In this document: piece by piece, positions 44,920-57,800 of the stretch
How the letters are laid out: the number at the start of each line of letters is the position of its first letter
How positions within the stretch are numbered: position 1 is the first letter of the stretch
Assembly: GCA_031216915.1 (NCBI GenBank)
Contig: CM062294.1
Location: 387,119,217 to 387,183,216 of the forward strand
DNA from: Pictodentalium vernedei
Lineage: Eukaryota; Mollusca; Scaphopoda; Dentaliida; Dentaliidae
Direction of reading: 5' to 3'
Length of the DNA stretch: 64,000 bases
Notes under the pieces: generated by a model
What the model was told of the DNA's origin: nothing
The model's input: only the letters and a program-made list of their open reading frames with translations
Database searches by the model: none
Position numbers and translations under genes: made by a program

Positions 44920-47900
44920 CTACTGTGGAGTGCAACAGTCAGGGCAATATGGGTTGTCACATTGATAGCTATCTTGATATGAGGACAAAAGTTTTGTTGT
45001 TAATTTATTTTTAAATTCTTTCCTATTTTCTATATTTCGTAATCCAGGTTCCAATTCATTCCAAATTTTGGGAATTGCAGGCAGCCTGTCTAATGCTTTT
45101 GTTCGGGTTTTCTCAATACGTACTAGACCTGTTTGTCTTGTATTCATGTTTTCTCGGGCAGTGGGAAAGGTACAATAGTGTTCGAAAGAATCCGGTAGAT
45201 TTCCATTTTTCCAGTCAAACATAAATAGGCAGGCATGTAGTTTGTACAAATCAGTGACTTTCAGTATCTTATCTTCTACAAATAATGGGTCTGTATGAGA
45301 ATTAAACCTTTTATTATTTAATATTCTAAGTGAGCGTTTCTGTATTTTCAGTAGTTTATTGATTCCTCTCGAATTTCCCCATATCTGAATACCATACACC
45401 AAATGACAGTGGACCAAGGAATAATAAAGCATCTTCATGACATGCTGTGGTAATAGTTTTTTTGCCTTGTTCAGAGTATAATTTGCCCATCCAATCTTAG
45501 AACATATTTTTGATATATGTGTTTGATAAAATAAGTGTTCATCAATATGTATACCTAAAAAGTTCAAGGATTTCTCTTCTTCATTTAAACCCACCCTTTT
45601 TAGGTTTTTACCATTCATAAGAATATCAGGATGTCTGCAACTATTAGCTTTGTGGTTTGGGTTAATAATAATGTATTTGGTTTTATTGGCGTTCAGGGCG
45701 AGTTGATTTGCAGAACACCACTCATATATTTTATTGAGTTCATGATTAAAATGGTCAGCTATGGAACTGGATTTGGGGGCTGAGTCCAGAGCAGTTGTGT
45801 CATCCGCAAATGACAAGAGGTTGAGAAATGTAGAACGACTGATATCATTTATGTATAATAAGAATAAGGTCGGCCCAAGAACTGAGCCCTGAGGAACTCC
45901 ACACGTCAGTTCTATCAGTTCAGACCTTTCTTCACCATGTTGTACATATTGCACTCTATTCGAAAGATAGCTTTTAAACCAACAATTACTAATGCCTCTA
46001 AATCCATATTTTTCCATTTTGGTTATCAAGATGTTGTGGTTTATCGTATCGAATGCCTTGGATAGGTCAAGGAATGTCGCTAATGTATTGTTTTTACTTT
46101 GCTTGTTATTTTCGGAACCTACAGATTTCAATAATTGCATTACTAAATATATGGTAGAATGATTTTTCCGAAATCCATATTGATGTTTATATAAGATATC
46201 AAATGTTTCAAGATATTTCATGATTCTATTGCCCATGAGCTTTTCTAATACTTTAGACAAAACTGGTAAGATACTTATCGGCCGATAATTATTAAATACA
46301 TGCTCATCTCCAGTTTTAAAAATCGGAATAACTCTCGCTATCTTCATCCTATCAGGGACTATACCGTACATAAAAGACAAGTTAATAATGTGAACTAAAG
46401 GAAGAGCTATTGTGTTAATTGAGTGTTTGATGAGGTTTGAAGTAATGCCATCACTATCCTCAGTATTTTTGGATCTAAGTGAATTGATAACGGCAACTAC
46501 CTCGTATTCAGTTGTTGGAGTTATGTAGAAACTGTTTGGTTGATTATTATCCATGAAGTCCAGGAAGCTTTTTTGAGGTTTATTTATTTGTTCGCTAGTG
46601 CGTTTTCCTATGTTTGCGAAAAAGTTATTGAATTCCTGGGCTATTTCATTTGGGTTGTTTATTTCTTTATTATTTTCTGTTACGAAAAATTGTGGCAAAG
46701 CAGTACAATGGTTGGTTTTAAGTAGAGCATCGTTAATAATTTGCCACGTTCTGCGTAAATTGCCCTTGTTTTCTGATAATATGTTTGAATAGTACATTGC
46801 TTTACTTTGTTTTTTAATCTTGTTAAATATTTTACAATAGTTTTTATATTTTCTAATATTCTGCTCAGTTGGGTGTCTGAGTTTTTTGTTATAAAATTTA
46901 GATTTATTATTTGATGAGATTAAGAGTCCTTTCGTCATCCAGGGTTTTTGTCTCATAGATTTTTTTCTTAATCGAGTATTTTTCAGAGGAAAGGCATTTT
47001 CAAAGGCTGATAGATAGATGTCCATAAAACTGTTATATGCAAGATTCGGACAATTACATTCGAACACAGGAGAAAAGTCACTTTGAGACAGGAGCATTTT
47101 GAAGTCAGCTATACTGTCTGGATTAATTTTACGCTTTTGAATTATTGGAAGAGTGTCATAGGTTTTCTGGCCTGTTTCAATATGAAAGGTTGCGAAATGA
47201 TCTGAAACATCTGTGATGATTATTCCCGATAGGGATGTTAATAAGACATTGTTTGAGAATATGTGGTCGATTAATGTGGCAGAATGACACGTTACTCTTG
47301 TGGGCTTAGTAATATGTGGTAGGAAGCCCTGGCTGATCATTGTATCTAAATAAATGTCGGTCTTCGCATGGACACCCGATTTCAGTAAGTCAATGTTAAA
47401 GTCCCCCATTATATATGATTGTTTATTCTCCTCATTTATTTTGTCACCTATTTCATTTAATTTAGTCAGAAACAAATCAATGTCTGCTTTAGGCTGCGTA
47501 TTGGGTCTATATATTACCCCTAGTAGTTTAATAGACTTATTGAAATAGATTTCGATAAACAGGGATTCGAGGACGTGTGGGATAAATACTGAAAGATCCC
47601 GGCGAATCTTAAAAGCTATATCTTCCTTGATGAACATTCCAATACCACCGCGTCCATCATCACCATCGGGTCGTGTACTACTTATAAGGGGGTGGTAACC
47701 ATTTAGTGTGTAAGAACATTTCGGAGGAATTCGAAATATTTCAGACAGGCCTATGATATCAAAGTGATTGTGGGAATCTTGTGTTTTAAACAGCAACTCA
47801 TTAAACAGATCCCAATGAGCTTTAAGACTTTGACAGTTTAAATGGAGAATCGAGAATTGTTCTTGCTGTTGCTTAAGTTGGAGGGCATTTCTTCCGGTAA

Positions 47901-48107
47901 ATAATATTTACAATCCTTTTTAAGAATATTAGAGGGCAAACCACTGCTAAATGGTGTCTCACGGGCTCTCTCATTAAAAATTGATTGTAAATCATAGTCC
48001 AGATTATTCTGGATCTCGTCCAACGAGATGCTATTCGACGACATTACAGCAAGGGGGTCGGTCACCAGGTCGTAGTCGTTCATGCCACTGAGCGTCCACA
48101 TGTGCAT
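44920..48107 (-). CDS. LINE-B ORF2: endonuclease - reverse transcriptase (one frameshift)
   Basis: The main open frame runs 47907-44920 (995 codons). The first 90 residues ([20 protein letters not shown] ... KYYLPEEM) lie in another frame at 48107-47838, so one shift near 47850-47900 breaks it. Counting from the Leu codon at 47796: endonuclease Glu19, GDFN 131-134, LIDHIF 175-180, SDH 198-200. In the reverse transcriptase, [16 protein letters not shown] is at 505-520, [15 protein letters not shown] at 577-590, PQGSVLGP at 635-642 and the active-site FADD at 663-666. The end has a small Cys motif, NPYCPDCC. The family is the jockey/CR1 group. It nicks the target and primes reverse transcription there. 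The first ATG of the main frame is internal, so the true start is the upstream frame. Confidence 0.9.
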
Positions 48108-48346
48108 TCACAGGAAAACATAACTGAAAATCAATGTATTCACATTTGAGTACAAATTTGAATTGTTCAAGCAGAGTCATATGCAGTGTTGAAAAGGTTA
48201 AATATATACACCCGTTAAAATACAAAAATATAAACAAAAACATATATACACATTTCATTTTCATATAAATGACTATGTTATCAAAATTTTGAAGGAGGAG
48301 CATAGTTTAATATTTTAATATACAAGAGGTTTCTGTCTATTCTAGT

Positions 48347-48392
<46 letters not shown>

Positions 48393-48433
48393 AAATGTAC
48401 TAATAATTATAAAATATAATATATCTAGTCTCT

Positions 48434-48465
<32 letters not shown>

Positions 48466-49240
48466 GGGGGACTAAATGTACTAATAACTATAAAATATAA
48501 TATTTCTAGTCTCTAGTGGGGGGGGGGGGACTAAATGCACTGATGACAATAAAATATAATGTTTCTTGTCTCTAGTGTAGGGGGGGGGGGGGGGGGGACT
48601 AAGTGTACTGATAACTATAAAATATAATGTTTCTTGTCTCTAGTGAAGGGGGGGGGGGGGGGGGGGACTAAGTGTACTGATAACTATAAGATATAATATT
48701 TTTAGTCTCTAGTGTACTGATAACTATAAAATATAATGTTTCTTGTCTCTAGTGTAGGGGGGGGGGGGGGGAGGGGGGGGGAGGGGGGGGGGGGGACTAG
48801 GTGTACTGACAACTATAAGATATAATATTTTTAGTCTCTAGTGGGGGGGGGGGGGAACTAAATGTACTGATAACTATAAAATATAATATTTCTAGTCTCT
48901 AGTGTGGGGGGGGGAGGACTGAATGTACTAATAACTATAAAATATAATATTTCTAGTCTCTAGTAGGGGGTGGGGGTGGGACTAGATGTTCTGATAACTA
49001 TAAAATATAATATTTCTAGTCTCTAGTGGGGGGGGGGGGGGAGGGACTAAATGTACTGATCACTATAAATATAATATTTCTAGTCCCTAGTGTGGGGGGG
49101 GGGATAAATGTACTGATAACTATAAATTATATTATTTCTAGTCTGTACCCACCCTTTCATACAACCATCCAGATTTCTGTCAATTCTAGTGTGGGGGAGG
49201 GGGGGGGGGGGGGACTAAGCATACGTAGGGCCAGTAAGTG
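48347..49240 (+). repeat. Minisatellite with poly-G tracts, about 12 units
   Basis: The unit is ACTAAATGTACTGATAACTA followed by TAAAATATAATATTTC and TAGTCTCTAGTG, then a G run of 8 to 43 bases, giving units of 50-80 bp. The longest G run is 48347-48389. It lies in the spacer of LINE-B. All long G runs are on the plus strand. Run lengths are likely assembly- and slippage-sensitive. Confidence 0.9.
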
Positions 49241-49259
49241 CTGACCTCTTATGAGATGG

Positions 49260-50640
49260 TAGTTTGTTTGTTTTGTTTTTTTTTGGGGGGGGGGGGGGGT
49301 TAACGGGAGTGGAATATTCTGACATTTCTCATTTCCATTCACTCCGTGCTCACGCGTCCACCCACTCATCCATTCCATCATCCACAACTGTTGAGTGAAT
49401 GGATAAATGCATGAATTAGCACATGTTTTTTTTTGGTTTTAACGGATTGGAATATTCTGACTTTTCTCATTTCCATTCACTCCGTGCTCACGCATCCACC
49501 CACTCACACATTCAATCATCCACGACAGATTAGTGAATGGATAAATGGATGAATTAACACAGTTATAAGTAGTTGTGCCATACAATTGTTTATTGAGGTT
49601 CATAGTCAATCCACCGTTCAGTACTGCGTCATAAATTAAACATGAGTACACCTGTAGGCCAAATAAATAGTTGAATGTGGAAAATGCATATAATATATAT
49701 TTTTGCTACATTACAGTTTAAGGTTTTAGTGCTCACTTATTCCCCCGCTCACCCATTCGCCCACTCGCTCGCTCGGCCATGGATGAGTGGTCGAACGAAC
49801 GAGTGAGCGAATGAATGAGCAAGGGAAGAAGGAACAATCAATAAAAAAATGAATGAACGAGTGAACGAACGAATATCGATTTCATCAACCGAGTGAGTGA
49901 CTGACCGAACGAAGGGCGAACGAACCAGCTCTCGTGTTAGTTTTGTGAATGAATGGATGATTACATAAATAAGTAAAGGAACAAATAACGAATACATGGA
50001 CGAATAAAGAGTTACACAAAGGACGGATAGATGGATGAATCAATGAGTCAACCAACATGGTATGAAATATTAGTTATTTGAATGAATTTGAATGGATGGA
50101 CGATTACATGAATGAGTAAAGGAACAAATAACGAATACAGGGACGAATAAAAGAGTTAGTAAATGGACTGATGGATGGAAGAATAAATGAGTCAACCAAC
50201 ATAGTATGAAATACTTGCGGACATATGATCAGTTATGGCGGTTTAAGGTCACTTTCACTGATCGATACCGCTTTATTAATTCAGTTCTACCCACATGGAT
50301 TTGAGGCATAGAAACCAGAGAAATATCTCTAAAATTTATAAAGACGATGTTGCCACCCCAGATGCCGTCTAGGGAAAGCTTCCCTAAAGGAATTGCTAGG
50401 AATCAACATCAGGTACAGGCAACAACACTGTGTTGTTAGAAATTAACATCAGGGACTCTCAGCATGTAATTGCATATAATGATAAGTCTTGTGCATTACC
50501 ACATAATTTAAAACAGAGAAGCCAGAGAAACAGCTATACAATTTCCATGGACGATGTTGCCACCTCCGATGTTGTAATGGGAAAGCTCTCTCAAAGGAAT
50601 TCTTAGGACTCAACATCATGGGATGGCACCACCGTGGAAA
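49260..50640 (+). repeat. Set of diverged tandem duplications in the LINE-B spacer
   Basis: Three duplications can be read: about 135 bp (GGAATATTCTGAC...CACTCCGTGCTCACGC at 49311 and 49450), about 150 bp (GTAAAGGAACAAATAACGAA at 49972 and 50118) and about 190 bp (GACGATGTTGCCACC at 50343 and 50551). Between them is GAAC/GAGT/GAAT low-complexity sequence (49750-49930). No gene. Confidence 0.8.
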
Positions 50641-50777
50641 AAGATAAGTGTTTTTTATTTACTTATTGATTTTATTTATTTATTTATTGTGTATTTTACA
50701 CCGGTGATTTTATAACTATAGTTTTTTTATGTGTTTTAGCAGCTTTAAGAACGAGGAAAGTAAAACAGTTGTGCAGT

Positions 50778-51350
50778 TCAAGCGGTGTTAGTTGTGTTTA
50801 GCTCCTGAATAATATCCATTTGGCCATCCGAAGTTAGTGATTTGAGTTCTAGACTGGTAAAGTCTGTGTCCAAGTCAATTGTTACGATTTTATTATTTAC
50901 AAGTTTAACAGTTATTTTCCCATTACTGGACCACGACTCTTTCACAAATTCTTGACTTTTGGCCATGATCAACAGTTCCTGGTTTTTACGAGTAAGGTCT
51001 TCCCTTATAACAATTTTAGATCCTTTTAATTGTCTTCGTCTCTTGATAATTTCAATTTTATCCTTTCTTTTGAATAGACGTACAATTATTGGCCTATTTT
51101 TATTTTTGTTTGTTTTAGGATTTCCTACCCTGTGTGCCATGTCGATATCATCTCTGGTTAGTTTCAGCTGAAGCCTACAGTTGATGACAGAACACACTTT
51201 ATCGGTACATTCTTCCCATGTTTCACCTTTCCTATCTCCATCTATTCCCCAAATACGTATGGATGATTTTCGGGAATACTGTTCATTTCTATTGGAATGA
51301 ACCAGAGCTTGAAAAATTTCCTTCTGATGATAATTTTGTTCGGATTTCAT
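50778..51350 (-). CDS. LINE-B ORF1, C-terminal part
   Basis: 190 codons from an ATG at 51350 (MKSEQNYHQKEI) to a stop at 50778. SIRIWGIDGDRKGETWEECT, MAHRVGNPKTNKNKNRPIIV and KGSKIVIREDLT match the RRM-like and C-terminal parts of L1/CR1-type ORF1 proteins (transposase_22 family). These bind the element RNA as chaperones. The usual N-terminal coiled coil or zinc-finger part is absent because the insertion is truncated just upstream. The initiating ATG is therefore probably an internal Met. Confidence 0.8.
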   Translation of the reverse strand: MKSEQNYHQKEIFQALVHSNRNEQYSRKSSIRIWGIDGDRKGETWEECTDKVCSVINCRLQLKLTRDDIDMAHRVGNPKTNKNKNRPIIVRLFKRKDKIEIIKRRRQLKGSKIVIREDLTRKNQELLIMAKSQEFVKESWSSNGKITVKLVNNKIVTIDLDTDFTSLELKSLTSDGQMDIIQELNTTNTA

Positions 51351-51354
51351 TATT

Positions 51355-52680
51355 GATTCAGTGGCAGTGAGTCGTCAGACAAGGTCACACTACATTTTGG
51401 CATCCCTGAAGGATCGGTGTTGGGTCCCCTACTGTACATTGTCTATGTCTTACCTCTCAGTGACATTATCCGAAGCCATGGCCTTGACTTTCATTTTTAC
51501 GCAGATGACACACAGCTGTATATTAGTTTTACTCACGTCTTTGAGCCTGAAGCATGCAGTAAGATTGAACTTTGTATTTCAGACATCAGGGCATGGATGA
51601 TTAAAAACTAACGATGACAAGACAAAAGTAATATATATAGGTCTACCTTATCAACTTTCAAAAATATCCAAACTGTCCCTCAATATTGGAGGTTCTGCGA
51701 TAAAACCCAGTAGCTCTGTTCGAAATTTAGGTTATTTCATGGATGAAAATTTGGCTGCTGATGAACATATCAAACATGTCTATCGCAGTGCATTTTTTCA
51801 TCTTAGAAATATTAGCAAAATTTGATCCTTCATTGATATGCAGACGTCACAACAGCTTGTCCACGCCTTTGTTGCTAGTCACCTCAACTACTGCAACTCT
51901 CTTCTGATTGGCTCTAAAATATCAATTCTTGAAAAGCTACAACACATCCAAAATTGAGCTGCACGGGTCATAACGAGAACTCAAAAGTACCGCCATATAA
52001 CACCAGTACTCTCTGAGTTAACCTGGCTACCCGTTAAGCAAAGAATTAAATTTAAAATTGTCCTTTTGGTGTTTAAGTGTATCTCAGGATCTGCACCATC
52101 CTACCTGTCCGATCTGCTTAATAACAATAATAATAATAATGTTTAAGCCTAAAATCCACACAGTGCTCTTTGGCTTTACAAGCTACACTGTAGTGACGTA
52201 ATGTATGGGATTCATGTCCATGTGGTCCACAAACCACCAAGGTCTCTTAGGTCATCAGGTCAACTCAATCTGGTTCAGCCCGTATCTAAATTTACTAGTG
52301 CTGGTGATAGGGCCTTTGCGGTTGCTGGTCCAAGGCTTTGGAATTCTCTTCCAATCGACATAAAAAGTAATAAATCACTTGACTCATTCAAGTCTGGTAC
52401 TAAAACCTACCTTTTTCGAAAGGCATTTCCTTCAGTGGTCTTTTCATTTTGGTCATAAACTGACATTACCATGTGCGTGAGTGTGGCCGAGTCAGTGAGG
52501 ATTGCCTCGTTACTCGTCAAGTTACACTCACATACTTGTTTTGGTAAAGTTGTAGTTTGTTTTGTTTTTTTTTCATTTTGTTTTAATTCAATACCCCTTT
52601 TTCTTTTAAGTTCTGTCGCTTATCGCCATGATATAGCCTTGGTTGCTGATGTGGCGTTGGGCACCAATAAATGATAATAG
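51355..52680 (+). pseudogene. L2/CR1-like LINE, 3' portion (LINE-A)
   Basis: Resumes with SVAVSSDKVTLHFGIPEGSV, then VLGPLLYIVYVLPLSD and the active-site FYADDTQLYISF at 51498-51533. Many stops follow. The C-terminal signature SAGDRAFAVAGPRLWNSLP and FRKAF are at 52300-52430. The 3' end GGCGTTGGGCACCAATAAATG (52653-52673) is typical of L2-type tails. An AAT/AAC microsatellite with about 90 bp of unrelated sequence interrupts it at 52123-52200. Confidence 0.85.
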
Positions 52681-53069
52681 TGATCCATGTATCAATGTAT
52701 CTGTGTGAAAATGTATGTGTATGTGTGTGTATGTATGTATGCAATTATTGTACAGCCATTGAGCACCATGTGTGGATTCTAGGCTTTAAAATTATTATTA
52801 TTATTATTAAATATTGTCTTAAAAACGTTGTTTCTGATCGGGTGAAATGAAAATACGGCACTTACAAAAATAAGGTTGCTGATCCCAATACACTGTTTGC
52901 TGCTCCGGCATCCATAAGTCGTGAAAAACTCACAGGAGATGATATCGGATTGGTTATCGAAAACTGAATCCATTCTTCCAGCTAACCTACACTGAGGGAG
53001 GTGTTGATAAACACAAACTAGATGTGGCCTGTGTCAACTTGGGACCAAGAATACCCTCCGCGACACACT
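52681..53069. other. Spacer with TGTA and ATT simple repeats
   Basis: (TATGTG)n near 52710-52740 and (ATT)n near 52791-52810. Nothing else recognised. Confidence 0.6.
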
Positions 53070-53575
53070 TTCTGATAGTGAGCAACAATAATGCCAAGTA
53101 CCATTAATATCCTTCAAAGCCATCAAAAGTTCTGAGCCGGACATGACTTATAGTTGGATTTGGAGGTGGGGGTATGTAAACTTGAACTAAGTCTGTGACC
53201 TTGTCCTTGTAAACAGACATTCCAACCAACCTCTAGTGGTGGGCAACATTAATACCAAGTATCATTAATATCCTTCAAGGCTATCAAAAATTCTGAGCCA
53301 GATACGACCTGTGTATATTTGGATATGGGTATGTGAACTTAAAGTCCGTCTGTCACCTCGACCTTGCAGGCAAGCAGTCCAACCTTATTCACGACACACC
53401 CTCGGGTGGTGATGAACATTAATATCAAGTATCATCAATATCCTTCAAGGCCATAAAAGGTTCTGAGCCAGACATGATATGTGTATTTGGATATGGGTAT
53501 GTGAACTTGAACTGAGTTTGTGACCTTGACTATGTAGACAGGCATTCCAACCTCATCAAGCATGAGACTTTAGTC
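53070..53575 (+). repeat. Family H tandem repeat, three ~165-bp units
   Basis: Units contain AATATCCTTCAAGGCCATCA, TTCTGAGCCAGACATGA and GGATATGGGTATGTGAACTT. A fourth unit stands alone at 59428-59553. Confidence 0.85.
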
Positions 53576-53579
53576 TAAT

Positions 53580-53790
53580 AAAGGGAGTGTGGTGGCTCAT
53601 TGGTAGACTGTTGGACTTCTATACTAGAGGTTTTGAGTTCGATCCCCATCCGGGGCAACCCACGTTGTGTCCTTGGGCAAGGCACTTTATCTCGGTTGCC
53701 TACATGGGGCACAATGACGCCGAGTACTAAGGCATACTGCACATCGATGGTGCACGTCTTCAACCGCTGTAACCCCAGACCTCCATTTTA
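53580..53790 (+). mobile_element. tRNA-derived SINE
   Basis: The head carries RNA polymerase III promoter boxes: A box TGGCTCATTGG (53594-53604) and B box GAGTTCGATCC (53636-53646), 31 bases apart as in tRNA. The head is followed by GTGTCCTTGGGCAAGGCACT, a core segment common to several metazoan SINE superfamilies. The tRNA cloverleaf is too degenerate for a functional tRNA. Confidence 0.8.
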
Positions 53791-54884
53791 ATGGCGCGCA
53801 ATCGCTCACACGTGCAATCGCTCACGCAATTACAATTTGCAGCGAACATTCAATCACGCACGTGGAAAAAATAACAGTTACTGTTTTAGTTTACGTCAAC
53901 AATGTCAGAGTTTCAGATACTTCGTAAACACTTGACTGTATTGCCTATTCGATTAATCGAATTAATCGCCTATTCGATTAATCGAATAACCGGTGAAAGG
54001 TGCTATAGTCTACTATTATTTTTCATAGTCGACTTTTTTTTAAGCCGTATACATCATGCCACTGAATGATAATATTGGTCTGCGAGGGACACTTAACGTT
54101 TCTGGGTACATATTATCATTTGTATTCATTGTTTATATCACGAAAATAGGCAGTAATTTTTACTTTACTCTCGCACATTATTTCATGAAATGGACGTTGT
54201 CATACCTAAACTCTGCTCTGGATCAAGCTATTATGAGCAAACTGTTCATAATCCAAGTTAATTTTTGCCATTTTAATTTTTAAATCCGATAAATTTAATG
54301 GCGATGTGGAATTTATTGACACTAAATTTCTGAAAGAATGAACACACTTCAGAGTTCAGACGGTGCTTTGATTTTCACTTACATGTATGTTGTCAGGATT
54401 TTAAACTGCATTTACATGTACCTCGTTAAATATTTGACTGTATATTATGCTTAAAAGTTTGAAATTTAGTGGTAAGAAAATGTAATTTTTCTATCATTAA
54501 ATTTAAACCAATTTGCACTTTATTTCAGTGTATTATTTCATAAATTACGTAATTGCATCTCCTTTTTCATTGTTTTGCCTCAAGAGGCATTTTCCCAAAT
54601 CGGCGCGCCAGCAGAGGCGTTTTCCCAAATCGGCCTGCCTTGGCGGCATCTTGGGCACCCGATGTATAGCGCGCCAGGATTTTTTAAAATGAAGGTCTGT
54701 AACCTTGCTTGAGTGGAGCTTGAACAGAGTTAGAATGTTGACAAACTGACAGATGCTTGGTGGTTCTCTCTGGGTACTCCGGCTTCCTCCACCTGTAAAA
54801 CTGTCACAGCCACGATTAGCCATTGTGCATAAGTATGTGACCCTAAACACCAATAAATAAATAATAAATATTCGACTAATAAAA
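53791..54884. other. Spacer with a possible LINE 3' tail fragment
   Basis: 53940-53992 repeats TATTCGATTAATCGAAT in palindromic form. 54580-54640 has GGCNTTTTCCCAAATCGGC twice. 54770-54870 (CTGGGTACTCCGGCTTCCTC ... CTAAACACCAATAAATAAAT) resembles LINE L2-type 3' sequence. No gene called. Confidence 0.45.
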
Positions 54885-57800
54885 ACAAGGGGCCTTAATC
54901 GCTCACATTTCAAAGTGGTTCAGAGAAGTATTTGGGGTCACATTCAGTTAGACATGGTTCATCAACACTACAAAGGAATGAAGTCATGAGAGGAAAATTT
55001 TATGGAAAAAAACTGAGGAATGGATTTGAACAAACCTGAACCTAACATGCCCTCCCTACCCACGACCCATAGAGCCCAAATATTAAGCCAGGGGTTCAAA
55101 CTGAACAAACTTGAATCTGATCCCCCTTGAGATGTCATATACCAAATATGAAAGAATTCTGACTGGTGGATCTGAAGAAGGTTTTTAAAGAAATCACCTC
55201 ACATTACACTAAGTTAAACATTGGGCTCAAATAGGGAGCCAAAATATTAACCCAGGGACCTGATTTGAACAAACTTGAATCTGACCCACCTAGAGATGTT
55301 GTATATACCAAATATGAAAGGATTCTGATTGGTGGATCTGAAGAAGATGATTTTAAAAGAAATTCCCTCATATTGCCCTTAGTTAAAATTCAGGCTCCCA
55401 TAGGCAGCCCAAATTAATAACCCAGGGACCAGATTTGAACAAACTTGAGTCTTACCCCCCAAGAGATGTTGTATACCAAATATGAAAGGATTCTGACTGG
55501 GGGATCTGAAGAAGAAGATTTTTAAAGAAATTTCACAACAAACTTCAATCAGATCTACCCCACAATGCTGCATACAAAATATAAAAAAATATTCTACCTG
55601 CTGGTCTGGAGAGGAAAAATTTTAAAGCCATTTGCCTGAAATGCACTAAGTTCAAATTCAGGCTCGAATAGTGAGCCCAAATATGAACCCAAGGGGTCGA
55701 TTTGAACAAACTTGAATCAGATCCACTCCACAATGTTGCATACCGAATATCAAAATATTCTGTTTTCTGGATCTGGAGAAGAAACTTTTTAAAGAAATTT
55801 CCTTGAAATGCACTAAGTTCAAATTCGGGCTCCAATAGTGAGCCCAAATATGAATGCAGGGGGCCGATTTGAACAAACTTCAATCAGATACACCCCACAA
55901 TGCTGCATACCAAATATCAAAAGATTCTGCCTGCTGGATCTTGAGAAGTTGAAAAAACTTGAATCAGATCCACCCCACAATGATGCATAGCAAATATCAA
56001 AAGATTCTGCCTGCTGGATATGGAGAAGATTTTTAAAGACATTTGCCTGAAATGCACTAAGTTCGAATTCGGGCTTGAGCCCAAATATGAATCCAGGGGG
56101 CCGATTTGAACAAACATGAATCAGATCCACCCCGCAATGCTGTATACCAAATATCAAATGATTCTGCCCACTTGTGCTGGAGACGAAGATTTTTTAGTAA
56201 TTTCTCGAATATACATAGGATGCTATCAGCGTTATGCCCCCTATAGAGCCCCAAGTGGGCATGTTTATTTCATTTGAACAAACTTGAATTGACATATGGT
56301 AATGAACATCAATACCAAGTTTCGAGCAAATCGACCTAGTGGTTTCAGAGAAGTTGTTTGAAAAAAGTTTACGGATGATGGACGGCACAGGGGGCTGATT
56401 TTAACAAACTTGAATCAGATCTACCCCACAATGCTGCATACAAAATATAAAAAAATATTCTACCTGCTGGTCTGGAGAGGAAAATGTTTAAAGCAATTTG
56501 CCTGAAATGCACTAAGTTCAAACTCAGGCTCCAATAGTGAGCCCCAAGATTGAACCCAGGGGGTCGATTTGAACAAACTTGAATCAAATACACCCCACAA
56601 TGCTGCATACCAAATATCAAAACATTCTGCCTGCTGGATCTTGAGAAGAAGATTTTTAAAGAAATTTGCCTGAAATGCACTAAGTTCAAATTCGGGCTCC
56701 AATAGTGAGCCCAAATATGAACCCAGGGGGCCGATTTGAACAAACTTCAGTCACATGCATCTCACAATGTTGCATAGCAAATATCAAATGATTCTGCCTG
56801 CTGGATCCTGAGAAGAAGATTTTTAAAGAAATTTGCCTGAAATGCACTAAGTTCAAATTCAGGCTCCTTTACTGAGCCCAAATATGAACCCGGGGGCCGG
56901 TTTGAACAAACTTTAATCAGATCCTCCCCACAATGTTGCATAGCAAATATCAAAAGATTCTGCATGCTGGATCTGGAGAAGATTTTTAAAGAAATTTGCC
57001 TGAAATGCACTAAGTTCGAATTCGGGTTTGAGCCCAAATATGAATCCGGGGGCCGATTTGAACAAACTTGAATCAGATCCACCCCGCAATGCTGTATACC
57101 AAATATCAAATGATTCTGGCCACTTGTGCTGGGGAAGATTTTTTAGTAATTTCTCTTATATAGGATGCTATCAGAGTTATGCCCCTATGGAGCCCCAAGT
57201 GGGCATGTTAATGTTTATTTCATTTGAACAAACTTGAATTGACAAATGGTAATGAACATCCATACCAAGTTTCGAGCAAATCGACCTAGCAGTTTCAGAG
57301 GAGAAGTCGTTTGAAAAAAGTTCACGACGACAGACGGACGGTACAGGGGGGCTGATTTGAACAAACTTGAATCAGATCTACCCCACAATGCTGCATACAA
57401 AATATAAAAAATATTCTACCCGCTGGTCTGGAGAGGAAAATTTTTAAAGCTATTTACCTGAAATGCACTAAGATTAAACTCAGGCTCCAATAGTGAGTCC
57501 AAGTATGAACCCAGGGGGGCGATTTGAACAAATTTGAATCAGATCGACTCCACAATGTTGCATACCAAATATCAAAACATTCTGTTTGCTGGATCTGGAG
57601 AAAGAGATTTTTAAAGAAATTTCCTTGAAATGCACTAAGTTCAAATTCGGGCTCCAACAGTGAGCCCAAATATGAATGCAGGGGGGTCGATTTGAACAAA
57701 CTTGAATCAGATCCACCCCACAATGTTGCATACCAAATATCAAAAGATTCTGCCTGCTGGATCTGGAGAAGAAGATTTTTTAAGAAATTTGTCTGAAATG

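Larger units (their letters stand above)
44341..51354 (-). mobile_element. LINE-B, 5'-truncated non-LTR retrotransposon inserted in LINE-A
   Basis: On the minus strand: truncated ORF1 (51350-50778), a long repeat-filled spacer (50777-48300), ORF2 (48107-44920), then a 3' region of about 575 bp ending AAATAAAATATCT without a clear poly-A. The left flank TATAGAT and right flank TTGATTCA leave a short ATNGAT-type target duplication, and the LINE-A protein frame is continuous across the junction. The 5' border lies 4 bases before the ORF1 Met, as in truncated insertions. ORF2 is nearly intact, so it is much younger than LINE-A. Confidence 0.85.

Noticed and set aside
53587-53660. A functional tRNA gene
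   Set aside because: A and B boxes are present but the acceptor and anticodon stems do not pair. A tRNA-derived SINE explains it better.
54885-57743. Several minus-strand frames of 60-124 residues
   Set aside because: The same peptide strings recur in every unit of family F in all four copies, so they are translations of the repeat.
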